Shown here piece by piece: positions 1 to 7,216 of a DNA stretch of 26,063 nt. A program made the position numbers and the translations under genes. The DNA comes from Planctomycetaceae bacterium UBA4732 (lineage in GTDB: Bacteria > Planctomycetota > Planctomycetia > Gemmatales > Gemmataceae). Location of the stretch: NCBI GenBank assembly GCA_002404095.1, contig DHJA01000066.1:1925-27987 (forward strand), read 5' to 3'. The notes under the pieces were generated by a model. That model made no database searches. It was not told where the DNA came from and saw nothing but the letters and a program-made list of their open reading frames with translations. The stretch's first letter is position 1. Each line of letters begins with the position of its first letter.

Positions 1-53
1 TCCGCGATCACTGCGTTCTCCGCGTTGAAGTGGGTTTTCATGATGGGGGCGGA

Positions 54-830
54 ATGCGCATTCTGTTGACCAATGACGACGGCATCTACGCTCCTGGCCT
101 GCGCGCCCTGCTGCCGGAGTTGCGCCGCTTGGGCGAAGTGCTAGTGGTCGCGCCGGCCACGGAGCAAAGCGCCGTCGGCCATTCGGTCACGCTTACGAAC
201 CCGTTGATCGTGCAGGAGGTCCTGGACGATGAGCGGAAGTCGATCGGATGGGCGGTGGAGGGCCGGCCGGCCGACTGCGTGAAGTTGGCATTGCGAGAAT
301 TGCTGCCGTGGCGGCCGGACGTGGTCGTCAGCGGCCTCAACGCCGGCTCCAACGCGGGCATCAACGTGCTTTACTCCGGCACCGTGGCGGCGGCCGTCGA
401 GGGCGCCTTCTTCCGCGTCACCAGCGTCGCTTGCTCTCTGGAATACAGTAAACCGACGCCGCCCGACTTCGCCCGCGGCGCCGCTTACGCTCGGCAGATC
501 GTCGAACAAATCCTAGCGCGGAAGCCGGCCGTCGGTTCGCTGTTCAATGTCAACATTCCCGATCTCGAAAGGCACACGCCGCGCGGCGTCCGCATGGTGC
601 CGCAGAACATGGCGGCCTATGAAGAGAGCTACGACCGCCGCACCGACCCGCGCGGCCGGGTATACTTCTGGTCGAACCCGGAATTCGGCTGCCCCGATCC
701 GCATCCGGATTCGGATGTGACGGCGTTGAAGGAAGGCTGGATTACGGTAACGCCATTGCAATTCAATTTGACGCATGAGGCGATGTTACACGAGATTGGC
801 GAGTGGCAGTGGCGGCTTTCGCTGGAATGA
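54..830 (+). CDS. surE: 5'/3'-nucleotidase SurE
   Basis: SurE is a metal-dependent nucleoside 5'/3'-monophosphatase (survival protein E). The protein of 258 residues, the usual length, opens with the family hallmark MRILLTNDDGIYAPG, where the two Asp of NDDG bind the divalent metal. It continues with the active-site Ser segment EQSAVGHSVTL and the second metal and phosphate segment SGLNAGSNAGINVLYSGT, whose Asn residues complete the site. The reading frame is open upstream to a GTG at 30, but the ATG at 54 starts the conserved strand directly and follows a G-rich stretch (45-52) that can act as a Shine-Dalgarno sequence. It stands alone here, with no pcm or nlpD beside it. Confidence 0.96.
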   Translation: MRILLTNDDGIYAPGLRALLPELRRLGEVLVVAPATEQSAVGHSVTLTNPLIVQEVLDDERKSIGWAVEGRPADCVKLALRELLPWRPDVVVSGLNAGSNAGINVLYSGTVAAAVEGAFFRVTSVACSLEYSKPTPPDFARGAAYARQIVEQILARKPAVGSLFNVNIPDLERHTPRGVRMVPQNMAAYEESYDRRTDPRGRVYFWSNPEFGCPDPHPDSDVTALKEGWITVTPLQFNLTHEAMLHEIGEWQWRLSLE

Positions 831-880
831 AGAGGCCGGGCGGCGATCACGCGTAAACGGTTATCCGAGGAGTTTCCGAA

Positions 881-943
881 ATGGCGATCACCGTGGAAGC
901 ACTTTATAAGGACGGCGTACTTAAGCCGCTAAAATCTCAATGA
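881..943 (+). pseudogene. Remnant of a DUF104/AF2212-type antitoxin
   Basis: A 20-codon reading frame, MAITVEALYKDGVLKPLKSQ then TGA, matches the N-terminal strand of small DUF104 (AF2212-like) antitoxins, which typically begin M-x-I-x-V-E-A-x-Y-E-x-G-V-L-K-P-L and run to about 70 residues. Everything after KPL is gone and no PIN-type toxin follows. A GAGGAG-like stretch (867-872) sits upstream. Either the gene was truncated by deletion or it was frameshifted near position 935. The family assignment comes from a short motif recalled from memory, so it is moderately secure; the truncation itself is plain. Confidence 0.55.
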
Positions 944-963
944 AGGCGACATTCATCCGAGTA

Positions 964-1137
964 TCATTTATGTACACGCACCCCGGAATCCGCTCGGACA
1001 GGAGATTTGAGGTTCAGTTTGGAAGGATTTATCGGCTTGGGTTTGGCTATGGCCTGAAGCGGTCCCCTGGGCTGCACCACGCACAGAGCCGCTGCCGCGA
1101 GGCAGAAGAAACCTACCAGGAAGATTCGGAGCACCAC
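964..1137 (-). CDS. Possible small secreted protein
   Basis: On the minus strand a 57-residue reading frame starts at GTG 1137. A GGAGGG Shine-Dalgarno (1152-1147) lies 9 nt upstream. The N-terminus is a single hydrophobic helix, VLRIFLVGFFCLAAAALCVV, followed by a short Pro/Lys-rich tail (AKPKPINPSKLNLKSP), which looks like a signal peptide plus a small exported or membrane-anchored peptide. The same frame is open upstream to 1251, but that extension is polar and has no comparable ribosome site. It lies downstream of the HEAT-repeat gene on the same strand. I do not recognise a family; it could be a chance frame, but the good ribosome site and hydrophobic start support it. Confidence 0.4.
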   Translation of the reverse strand: MVLRIFLVGFFCLAAAALCVVQPRGPLQAIAKPKPINPSKLNLKSPVRADSGVRVHK

Positions 1138-1315
1138 TGCGGTATTCCCTCCGGGCGTCTCCGCCCGCTTTTTCCAAGCCTGGACACTTGAAGCCGGTTG
1201 AACGGTTTCTTGCATCCACTTCCTCCGGTTTGCCTTTCCTGGCCCCGGCATCTCGCGCCTGGATGACGATACGGGGCAGAAGCCGGAGGGAACAGTTGTT
1301 CGCAGGCGCCGCCCA

Positions 1316-3043
1316 TTATCCCTGCGGCAGCTGGGTTTTCCAGCGCCGCCAGAGCGAGTCCATCACCCGCCGGGCGCGGATGCGAACCTCGGCGTCCCCG
1401 CTGAGCGCCGCGGCCCGCAGGAGTGCGGGCAACGCCGCCGTGCCCCCGGCCTCCAGCTCCCTGGACGCCTTCTCCCGTACCTCGAATTCGTCGTCGCCCA
1501 GGCGCGCGGCGAGCTTTTCCATCGGGCCCTCCTCCACGCGGCGGGCATTCTCGCGCTCAGCGAGCCAGGCCCGTAGCTTTTCCAGGGTTTTGCGATTCTC
1601 CTCGATCTGTTGCGGCGTCCCATCCGCGTTCGGGTCGTTGTGCCACGTGACCTTCGGGGCGCTGGGCGTGGCCTCCAGCGCGCCCAGGATCACGTAGTTG
1701 TAGTAGGACCGGACGGCCGGGTTCTCGAAGTCCAGACAAATGACCATCGCGGGCGCCGCCTCGTCACCCGCGTACATCCGCAACAGCCGCAGCGCCTCGT
1801 TCGGGTTGGGGCCGTCGTTGGTCGGGTAGCCGTAACGCCTGCCCGCCAGGATGAGCGGCTGTAGCCACTGGGCTTGCAAGGGCTGGCGGAGGCTCTCTAG
1901 CGCCTGAACTGCAGCCTCACGGCGCACCAGATCCTCGTCCGAGGCGCAGCGCTTGAGGACCGCGATGGCGCGATCGCCGCCGTATAGGGCCAGGCCGCGC
2001 ACCGCCGCGCGGCGAACGTCCGCGTCCTCGTCGGCCAGCGCCTTCTCCAGGCGCTCGAACACTCGCGGCGACTGCGTAGTCCCCATCGCTCGCAGGACGG
2101 CGCCGGCCACGGCCGGCTTCTCCCCGGGCAGGCGACCCAGCAACGCCGCCACGGCCGCGTCCGTCTTCATCTCTCCTAGCGCCGCCGCGGCCGCCGCCCG
2201 GATCGCCTCATTCGGATCGCGCAACGCCTTCAGCACCGCCGCCTCCGCGACGGGCGTCGTGAACCGACCCAGGCCGCCCAGCGCCGCCACGCGATGCTCC
2301 GCGTCGCCTTCCGCGGCCATCGTCGCCAGGTCCGGCACTGCCTGCTTCCTCGCGAATGAACACAGCTGAGCGATGACGCCGGCCAGCACCTCCTTATGGC
2401 TCCGCCCTGCCTGTCCGACAAGACGTCCGACGACCCGCCGCACGTTCTCATCCGTTCGCGGCAGAATCGTCAGGCGGAAGGTTGTTTCCACCGTCGCGGC
2501 GGCTTTTTCGGCGCCGAAATTCTCCTCTAGCCCGAATCGGCACGTCACGGTGTAGACCCCGGGCTTGTCGAAGGTGCGATACTGGCCGAGATCCAACTCC
2601 TGCTTCTCGGCGTCGCCGGGTTTGACCTGGCGCAACCCGCCGGGGCCTTCTCCGTTAAAACTCCTCCCCTCCTTGTCGGCGACCGGGTCTCGGAGTGGGT
2701 CGGCGCCGGCGTCGAGGGCGGAGACCTTGAAGCGCTCGTGACGGCCAGCCCCGCGGTAGTCGCCGCCGAAGGCGTAGCTAAACGGCTTGTCCGAGAGGTT
2801 CTTGACCGTGAACGCCACTTTCGGCGGCTCGCCAAGGACGATCACGGTCTCCTCGGGCACGAAGCCCGCCTCGATCTGCTGGTCGCGGACGCGATACTTC
2901 TGGAGATACACGGGCTCCACCGGCTTGTCCGCCACCCCGGCTGGGTCGCCCAAGGCAAGCGCGCTCGCACCGGAGGCGGTCAGAAATAGGCCCAGCGCCA
3001 AGGCCGCCGCCGGTAGTAGTCTGGTCACGAACATGGCTTTCAT
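1316..3043 (-). CDS. Secreted HEAT-repeat protein
   Basis: A 575-residue exported protein. It begins with a signal peptide (MKAMFVTRLLPAAALALGLF and on to about residue 30). Residues 35-200 form an all-beta, Ig-like region containing AFTVKNLSDKPFSYAFGG and GVYTVTCRFGL. Residues 205-400 carry tandem HEAT-like repeats such as LKALRDPNEAIRAAAAAALG and ALADEDADVRRAAVRGLALY. A C-terminal segment LGDDEFEVREKASRELEAGG resembles a repeat often seen in planctomycete proteins. HEAT solenoids bind partner proteins; no catalytic motif is visible. The frame extends 5 codons up to a TTG, but the ATG at 3043 follows a GGGGG run and starts the signal peptide cleanly; ATG 3034 is a further alternative. Probable periplasmic or surface location is inferred from the signal peptide. 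Confidence 0.85.
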   Translation of the reverse strand: MKAMFVTRLLPAAALALGLFLTASGASALALGDPAGVADKPVEPVYLQKYRVRDQQIEAGFVPEETVIVLGEPPKVAFTVKNLSDKPFSYAFGGDYRGAGRHERFKVSALDAGADPLRDPVADKEGRSFNGEGPGGLRQVKPGDAEKQELDLGQYRTFDKPGVYTVTCRFGLEENFGAEKAAATVETTFRLTILPRTDENVRRVVGRLVGQAGRSHKEVLAGVIAQLCSFARKQAVPDLATMAAEGDAEHRVAALGGLGRFTTPVAEAAVLKALRDPNEAIRAAAAAALGEMKTDAAVAALLGRLPGEKPAVAGAVLRAMGTTQSPRVFERLEKALADEDADVRRAAVRGLALYGGDRAIAVLKRCASDEDLVRREAAVQALESLRQPLQAQWLQPLILAGRRYGYPTNDGPNPNEALRLLRMYAGDEAAPAMVICLDFENPAVRSYYNYVILGALEATPSAPKVTWHNDPNADGTPQQIEENRKTLEKLRAWLAERENARRVEEGPMEKLAARLGDDEFEVREKASRELEAGGTAALPALLRAAALSGDAEVRIRARRVMDSLWRRWKTQLPQG

Positions 3044-3533
3044 TACCCCCTGGGCCAATGCCGTCGCACCGGGCGGGAAAGTATTCTAACAGCACCCGAT
3101 TAGATTCGGGTACGACGCATCCCGCGCCTCTCGCTGGATTGTAGACGATTGGCCGGCGTTGATCCTACCAAGTCCACCCGGTCCGCACCTACGCGCGGCA
3201 GCGGCCGCCCCGGCTCTCACACGCTATTGAGTATCTCTTGTGCAAGCCCGCGAGCCGGAGGAAACCTCGGCTCACTTCGTTTTGGAACTCTCTTCGGGCC
3301 ACAATCGAGCAATCCGGCGCCACGCGACCGCCGTCTCAAGAGGCAGGGGCGAGCGCCGCCGTCTCATCCTTCCCACCCGCGACGAGGAAGCCGCCCGCAT
3401 CGTCAAGCAAGTTTTCGATGACGCGCGGCGGATGGATGCTCGACCAGGCGGACCTTTTACTACGCCAGGGCGACGCTCAACTGGAACTGCCTGACCTTGA
3501 ATTCCCAAGACCGCCGCCGCCTGGGGGTGTTCA
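3044..3533. other. Divergent intergenic region without a clear gene
   Basis: This 490-base stretch separates the minus-strand HEAT gene from the plus-strand gene at 3534. It holds a small inverted repeat, ACCCGA (3094-3099) and TCGGGT (3106-3111), about 50 bp upstream of the HEAT gene start. On the plus strand, 3238-3534 is open in more than one frame. The piece starting at GTG 3240 contains RRRLILPTRDEEAARIVKQV, which reads like real protein, but it stops at 3494 and has no recognisable domain or ribosome site. It may be a decayed gene; I cannot name it. Confidence 0.4.
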
Positions 3534-4061
3534 ATGTGCGTGCCCGACGAAGTGCGCGACCGGCTCCGCGACCTTCTTTGGGAACGGGCCGACACACTCG
3601 ACTGGCTGGCGCTCGGGCCGACGGGTAAAACCCAGCATTATGCGAACTGGACCAGCGATGCCCAAGTTGGCGGTGTTCTCTCCAGATATTTGGATGTTCG
3701 CCGTGTTCGTGTTTACATCAAGGACTCGCTGCTGAAGGATTATCCCCAAGCCCGGCTTGCCGACGCCCGGACGCCGTTCCGACTCCTGGGCGTATCTGAA
3801 ACCGCCGAAGTAGCGCGGGTATTCATCAAGCCCCACGGCAGTCAGTTCTCTGACGGCCGTATTATCTGTTGGGGGCCGGCCGCGGGGTGGAAAGCGGTGC
3901 TAATGGCAGGGCATGAGCGTAGCTTTGGTTTACGCGGCGCCTGTCCGTTCGGGGTGTTGTTGACGCAATCGGCTAACCGGTTTAGCGACGACGCTTCTCG
4001 CGCGGTCGTGACCGACGCCGCCGCCAAACTCGGCATCGCTAAACTCGTCTGGTCGGCGTGA
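3534..4061 (+). CDS. Hypothetical protein, 175 residues
   Basis: I do not recognise this protein. It starts at ATG 3534 with a GGGGG ribosome site (3523-3527) six bases upstream. There is no signal peptide or membrane segment, so it is probably cytoplasmic. The N-terminus MCVPDEVRDRLRDLLWERAD is helical and charged; a mixed alpha/beta region follows, including RRVRVYIKDSLLKDYPQARL, GVSETAEVARVFIKPHGSQF and a Gly/Trp-rich stretch IICWGPAAGWKAVLMAGHER. No nucleotide-binding or metal motif is obvious. The stretch just upstream may be a decayed gene, so this could be one member of an eroding operon. That it is coding is supported by the ribosome site and the ordered amino-acid composition. Confidence 0.6.
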   Translation: MCVPDEVRDRLRDLLWERADTLDWLALGPTGKTQHYANWTSDAQVGGVLSRYLDVRRVRVYIKDSLLKDYPQARLADARTPFRLLGVSETAEVARVFIKPHGSQFSDGRIICWGPAAGWKAVLMAGHERSFGLRGACPFGVLLTQSANRFSDDASRAVVTDAAAKLGIAKLVWSA

Positions 4062-4304
4062 TCTCTCGGTAGCCATCCTAGATGCTGTGGCCGTTGCGGC
4101 CGCGGGCTTCTTACCCGGTTCAATTTCCTACCAACCAAACGGACGCTCACACGTTCTATCACGCGGTGCGCACCGTCCAAATTATTCCTACAGTCAACCC
4201 GGATAAGCTCCTCCGCTTGGCGGAACCGGCCCGGCCGATAAAAAGAATACGGTCACGGCCGGCGTCGGCCGTTGCGTCCCCGCTCTCGTTTTCGCAGTGC
4301 CGTT

Positions 4305-5201
4305 ATGCCAACGCCGACTCCCGACATCGTCCGCGAGGTTCCCCACCTCGCTCCCCGCGACCTGGACGCCAATAAGGGAGACTTCGGCCGCGTCCTCATT
4401 GTCGCCGGCAGTCGCGGTATGTCCGGCGCCGCCGTCCTCTGCGCCGCCGCCGCCCTGCGCGGCGGCGGCGGACTCGTTCGCGTTGCCGTCCCCGAATGCA
4501 TCCTGCCCATCGTCGCCGCCGGCAATCCCTGTTACATGACCGTTCCGCTTCCCGAAGACAATGACGGCCGCCTTAGCTCCGATGCCGGGCAGGAACTCGT
4601 CGAATCGATGAACCAAAGCACCGTTGCCGCCGTCGGCCCCGGCTTGGGACGCGGCGACGGCGTATCCTCAGTCGTGCGCGCCGTACTCGAAAAGACGACT
4701 TTACCGCTCGTCATTGACGCAGACGGCCTTAACGCATTGCCGCCCTTTTTGGATCTGCTGAAGCGCCGGCAGGGGCCGTGCGTCCTCACACCGCATCCCG
4801 GCGAGTTCGCCCGCTTGCTCGGCTGCGACGTGCCGAATGTCCAGGCTCATCGAGAAGAATTGGCCGTCCGCTTCGCCGCCGATCACGGCGTCGTCCTGGT
4901 ACTCAAGGGGCGACATACCCTTGTCAGCGACGGCCGGCGCCTCTACGTCAATGACACCGGCAATCCGGGCATGGCCACCGGCGGTACGGGCGACGTATTG
5001 ACCGGCCTGACCGCGGCTCTGCTGGGTCAGGGACTGGAACCGTTCGCCGCCGCCCAACTGGCCGTATACCTGCACGGCTCGGCCGGCGATCTGGCGCGCG
5101 ACGCCATGGGCGAAACCTCTCTCATTGCCGCGGACTTGCTTGAATCGCTGCCGTATGCTTTCATGGCGCACGCGGCCGACCAAACGCCCTCGCGCCATTG
5201 A
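4305..5201 (+). CDS. nnrD: ADP-dependent NAD(P)H-hydrate dehydratase
   Basis: NnrD repairs damaged NADH and NADPH by dehydrating the S-hydrates with ADP. The 298-residue protein has the ribokinase-like YjeF C-terminal fold: KGDFGRVLIVAGSRGMSGA (24-42), GPGLG (111-115), VIDADGLNAL (137-145), LTPHPGEFARL (161-171) and the ADP-binding, catalytic loop GNPGMATGGTGDVLTG (219-234) with Asp230 as the likely base. The epimerase domain (NnrE) that is often fused at the N-terminus is absent, so this is a stand-alone dehydratase. The frame is open to a TTG at 4272; ATG 4305 is chosen because family similarity starts soon after it, though no clear ribosome site precedes either start. Confidence 0.94.
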   Translation: MPTPTPDIVREVPHLAPRDLDANKGDFGRVLIVAGSRGMSGAAVLCAAAALRGGGGLVRVAVPECILPIVAAGNPCYMTVPLPEDNDGRLSSDAGQELVESMNQSTVAAVGPGLGRGDGVSSVVRAVLEKTTLPLVIDADGLNALPPFLDLLKRRQGPCVLTPHPGEFARLLGCDVPNVQAHREELAVRFAADHGVVLVLKGRHTLVSDGRRLYVNDTGNPGMATGGTGDVLTGLTAALLGQGLEPFAAAQLAVYLHGSAGDLARDAMGETSLIAADLLESLPYAFMAHAADQTPSRH

Positions 5202-5266
5202 CATGAAACTCTCCGCGCGGGATTGTGACGCACGAACCGTATCCCGAATCTGTAGGACGATCGCAT

Positions 5267-6385
5267 ATGAACCTGTTGTGTCCGAATTGCCAGAAACCGC
5301 TCACCGTGCCGGAACAGTACGCCGGCCAGCCGATGCGCTGCCCGCTCTGCTCCGGCACCTTCACCGTGCCCGCGCTGCCGACGCAGGCCGCGCCGCCTTC
5401 GGCCACGGCGCCGTTGCCGCCGCCGAGCGTCGCGCCCCCCGTCCCGGCAAACACCTATGGGCTGAAAGATCCCGTCGCGCCGCCTCCCCCGGCGGCGGCG
5501 TCGCCCGTCTCCGATCTGGTCCTTGAGGAAGTGCCGCTCACCTCTCGAGCGCCCTCGACCTTCACCGGCGGAGCGCCGCCGTCCGGGCCGCGGCCGACCT
5601 TCACCGAAGCGCAGCCGTCCTATCCGTCCGCGCCGACGCCGGAAGGCTATCAGCGCAAATATACGATCTGGTTTAGCCCAAAAGTCCTTCAATATGTGGC
5701 TCCGGTCGCGCTCTTTCTTGTCTTCGTGCTAATGTTCTTTCCCTGGGTGGGCGTCTACCCAGGAGGCGTCGCCGACGCCTGGCAGTATGGCTGGCAGGCT
5801 CCCTTCGGCGGCTACAGCCTTGACTCGGACGTTGCGGAGGACTCGCCTCCCTTCCCCAAGTACACCGAGAAGGGCGCCGAAAAGACCACCGCGCCGGGGT
5901 ATAATGTTCTCTTGATCTTCTACCTCCTGGTATTCATTCCGACGCTCCTGATAGCGCTCGGCTGCCTGGCGCTGGCATTTTTGCCGCCGCATAAACTGCC
6001 GCCCGTTGCGCACCCTCTATTGCCGTGGCGCTGGGGAATCGTGGCCGGGCTGAACCTGATTCTCCTGTTGTTCCTGGTCCTGCAACTGGTGCTGGGCTTC
6101 AGCCTGGTAAACAATGTTCTCGCCGGCACCGACAGTGAAATCGCCGCCCGGTCCGAGAAGCGCGACGCCGCCCGAGCCGAGAAGGGCGAGGCCGGCATTG
6201 CCCCGACCAAGCAGGTGCGGCAGGACGCCATCATGCGAGGTCTGACCCGGCAGTCGCTACAGCGGACCATCTGGCTCGATCTGGTCGTGTTCCTTCATTT
6301 GGTGGCGCTCGCCGGCGCTGGCTTGATGTTCTGGATCAACCGCCGTGGATCGCGGCCCGCGCCGCGCGTTGATACGCTGTGGTGA
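5267..6385 (+). CDS. Zinc-ribbon, four-helix membrane protein
   Basis: A 372-residue membrane protein with three parts. Residues 5-28 form a zinc ribbon (CPNC at 5-8, CPLC at 25-28). Residues 35-140 are a low-complexity Pro/Ala-rich linker. Four hydrophobic helices follow, including VAPVALFLVFVLMFF, VLLIFYLLVFIPTLLIALGC, LILLLFLVLQLVLGFSLV and LVVFLHLVALAGAGLMFWI. Between helices three and four lies a charged loop (AARSEKRDAARAEKGEAG). ATG 5267 is preferred over the upstream GTG 5225 because it puts the zinc ribbon at the very N-terminus and follows AGGA (5254-5257). Zinc ribbon plus Pro-rich linker plus membrane helices is a common planctomycete layout of unknown function; it may sense or scaffold at the membrane. 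Confidence 0.82.
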   Translation: MNLLCPNCQKPLTVPEQYAGQPMRCPLCSGTFTVPALPTQAAPPSATAPLPPPSVAPPVPANTYGLKDPVAPPPPAAASPVSDLVLEEVPLTSRAPSTFTGGAPPSGPRPTFTEAQPSYPSAPTPEGYQRKYTIWFSPKVLQYVAPVALFLVFVLMFFPWVGVYPGGVADAWQYGWQAPFGGYSLDSDVAEDSPPFPKYTEKGAEKTTAPGYNVLLIFYLLVFIPTLLIALGCLALAFLPPHKLPPVAHPLLPWRWGIVAGLNLILLLFLVLQLVLGFSLVNNVLAGTDSEIAARSEKRDAARAEKGEAGIAPTKQVRQDAIMRGLTRQSLQRTIWLDLVVFLHLVALAGAGLMFWINRRGSRPAPRVDTLW

Positions 6386-6400
6386 CGCGGCGCATCAACA

Positions 6401-6450
6401 CCCGCTTACTGCGTGCGCGGCTCCAATGAGCCGCGCACGCAGTAAGCGGG
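6401..6450. repeat. Perfect 22-bp inverted repeat (hairpin)
   Basis: Arms 6401-6422 and 6429-6450 are perfectly complementary over 22 bp around a 6-nt loop (CCAATG). The right arm reads AGCCGCGCACGCAGTAAGCG then GG. It lies between the zinc-ribbon gene and the ABC transporter genes. It has no T-run, so it could end transcription only as a non-canonical terminator; its length and the related hairpins elsewhere in the window point to a dispersed REP-like element. Confidence 0.85.
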
Positions 6451-6517
6451 ACGCCCGCCGCATCCCCGCATACACTTCCTTTGGCTTTGCTCTCCCACCC
6501 CTGACCCCCCGTTGCCC

Positions 6518-7216
6518 ATGTCGCTTCGCGTCGAACACCTCGATAAGGACTATCCCACTCCGAGTGGTCCGCTTTCCGTGTTGCGCGACGTAAGTCTCGA
6601 AATCCAGCGCGGCGAGGCCGTGGCCGTGATGGGGCCGTCCGGCTCCGGCAAAAGCACGCTATTGCACATCCTCGGCACGCTCGACCGGCCGACGCGCGGC
6701 GTCGTCCGGCTCGACGACCAAGACCCTTTCGCCCTGTCGGAGCCGAAGCTGGCCGACTTCCGCAACCGCTCCATCGGCTTCGTCTTTCAGGACCACCACC
6801 TATTGCCGCAGTGTTCGGTGCTGGAAAATGTGTTGATTCCGACGTTGGCCGGGCACGACGATCGCGTCAAGACGAAGGCATGGGCGCTGAAACTGCTGGA
6901 GCGCGTCGGCTTGTCCGACCGCCTTAATCATCGGCCGGCCGAGTTAAGCGGCGGCGAACGGCAGCGTGTGGCCGTGGCGCGGGCGCTAATCCATCACCCG
7001 CCGTTACTGCTGGCCGACGAGCCGACCGGCAACCTGGATCGCGTCAAGGCCGACGAAATCGGCCGATTGCTGCTCGACTTGCACCGCGAGGAACAGACCA
7101 TTCTCGTCGTCGTCACGCATAGCCGGCGGCTGGCCGACCTGTTGCCGCGCGTACTCGTCATGGACGACGGCCGACTACGCCCCGATACGGCGACGGATCG
7201 GGGGCCGTTGACATGA
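6518..7216 (+). CDS. ABC transporter ATP-binding protein (LolD/MacB-type)
   Basis: The ATPase subunit of a MacB/LolCDE-class exporter, 232 residues. Visible motifs in order: Walker A GPSGSGKST (39-47), Q-loop Gln91 in FVFQDHHLLPQ, signature LSGGERQR (143-150), Walker B LLLADEP (163-169) with the catalytic Glu, and the switch His201 in VVTHSRR. The ILGTLDRPT segment after Walker A and the GNLD loop are typical of the LolD branch. The frame also opens at TTG 6512; ATG 6518 fits the family start. Its stop overlaps the permease start (ATGA at 7213-7216), so the two are translationally coupled. These mechanotransmission transporters usually move lipoproteins or peptides across the envelope without a classical transport channel; the substrate here cannot be told. 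Confidence 0.94.
   Translation: MSLRVEHLDKDYPTPSGPLSVLRDVSLEIQRGEAVAVMGPSGSGKSTLLHILGTLDRPTRGVVRLDDQDPFALSEPKLADFRNRSIGFVFQDHHLLPQCSVLENVLIPTLAGHDDRVKTKAWALKLLERVGLSDRLNHRPAELSGGERQRVAVARALIHHPPLLLADEPTGNLDRVKADEIGRLLLDLHREEQTILVVVTHSRRLADLLPRVLVMDDGRLRPDTATDRGPLT

Noticed and set aside
1188..2369. Long plus-strand open frames opposite the HEAT-repeat gene
   Set aside because: They are Arg/Ala/Pro/Ser-rich antisense shadows of a GC-rich gene, without ribosome sites or domains.
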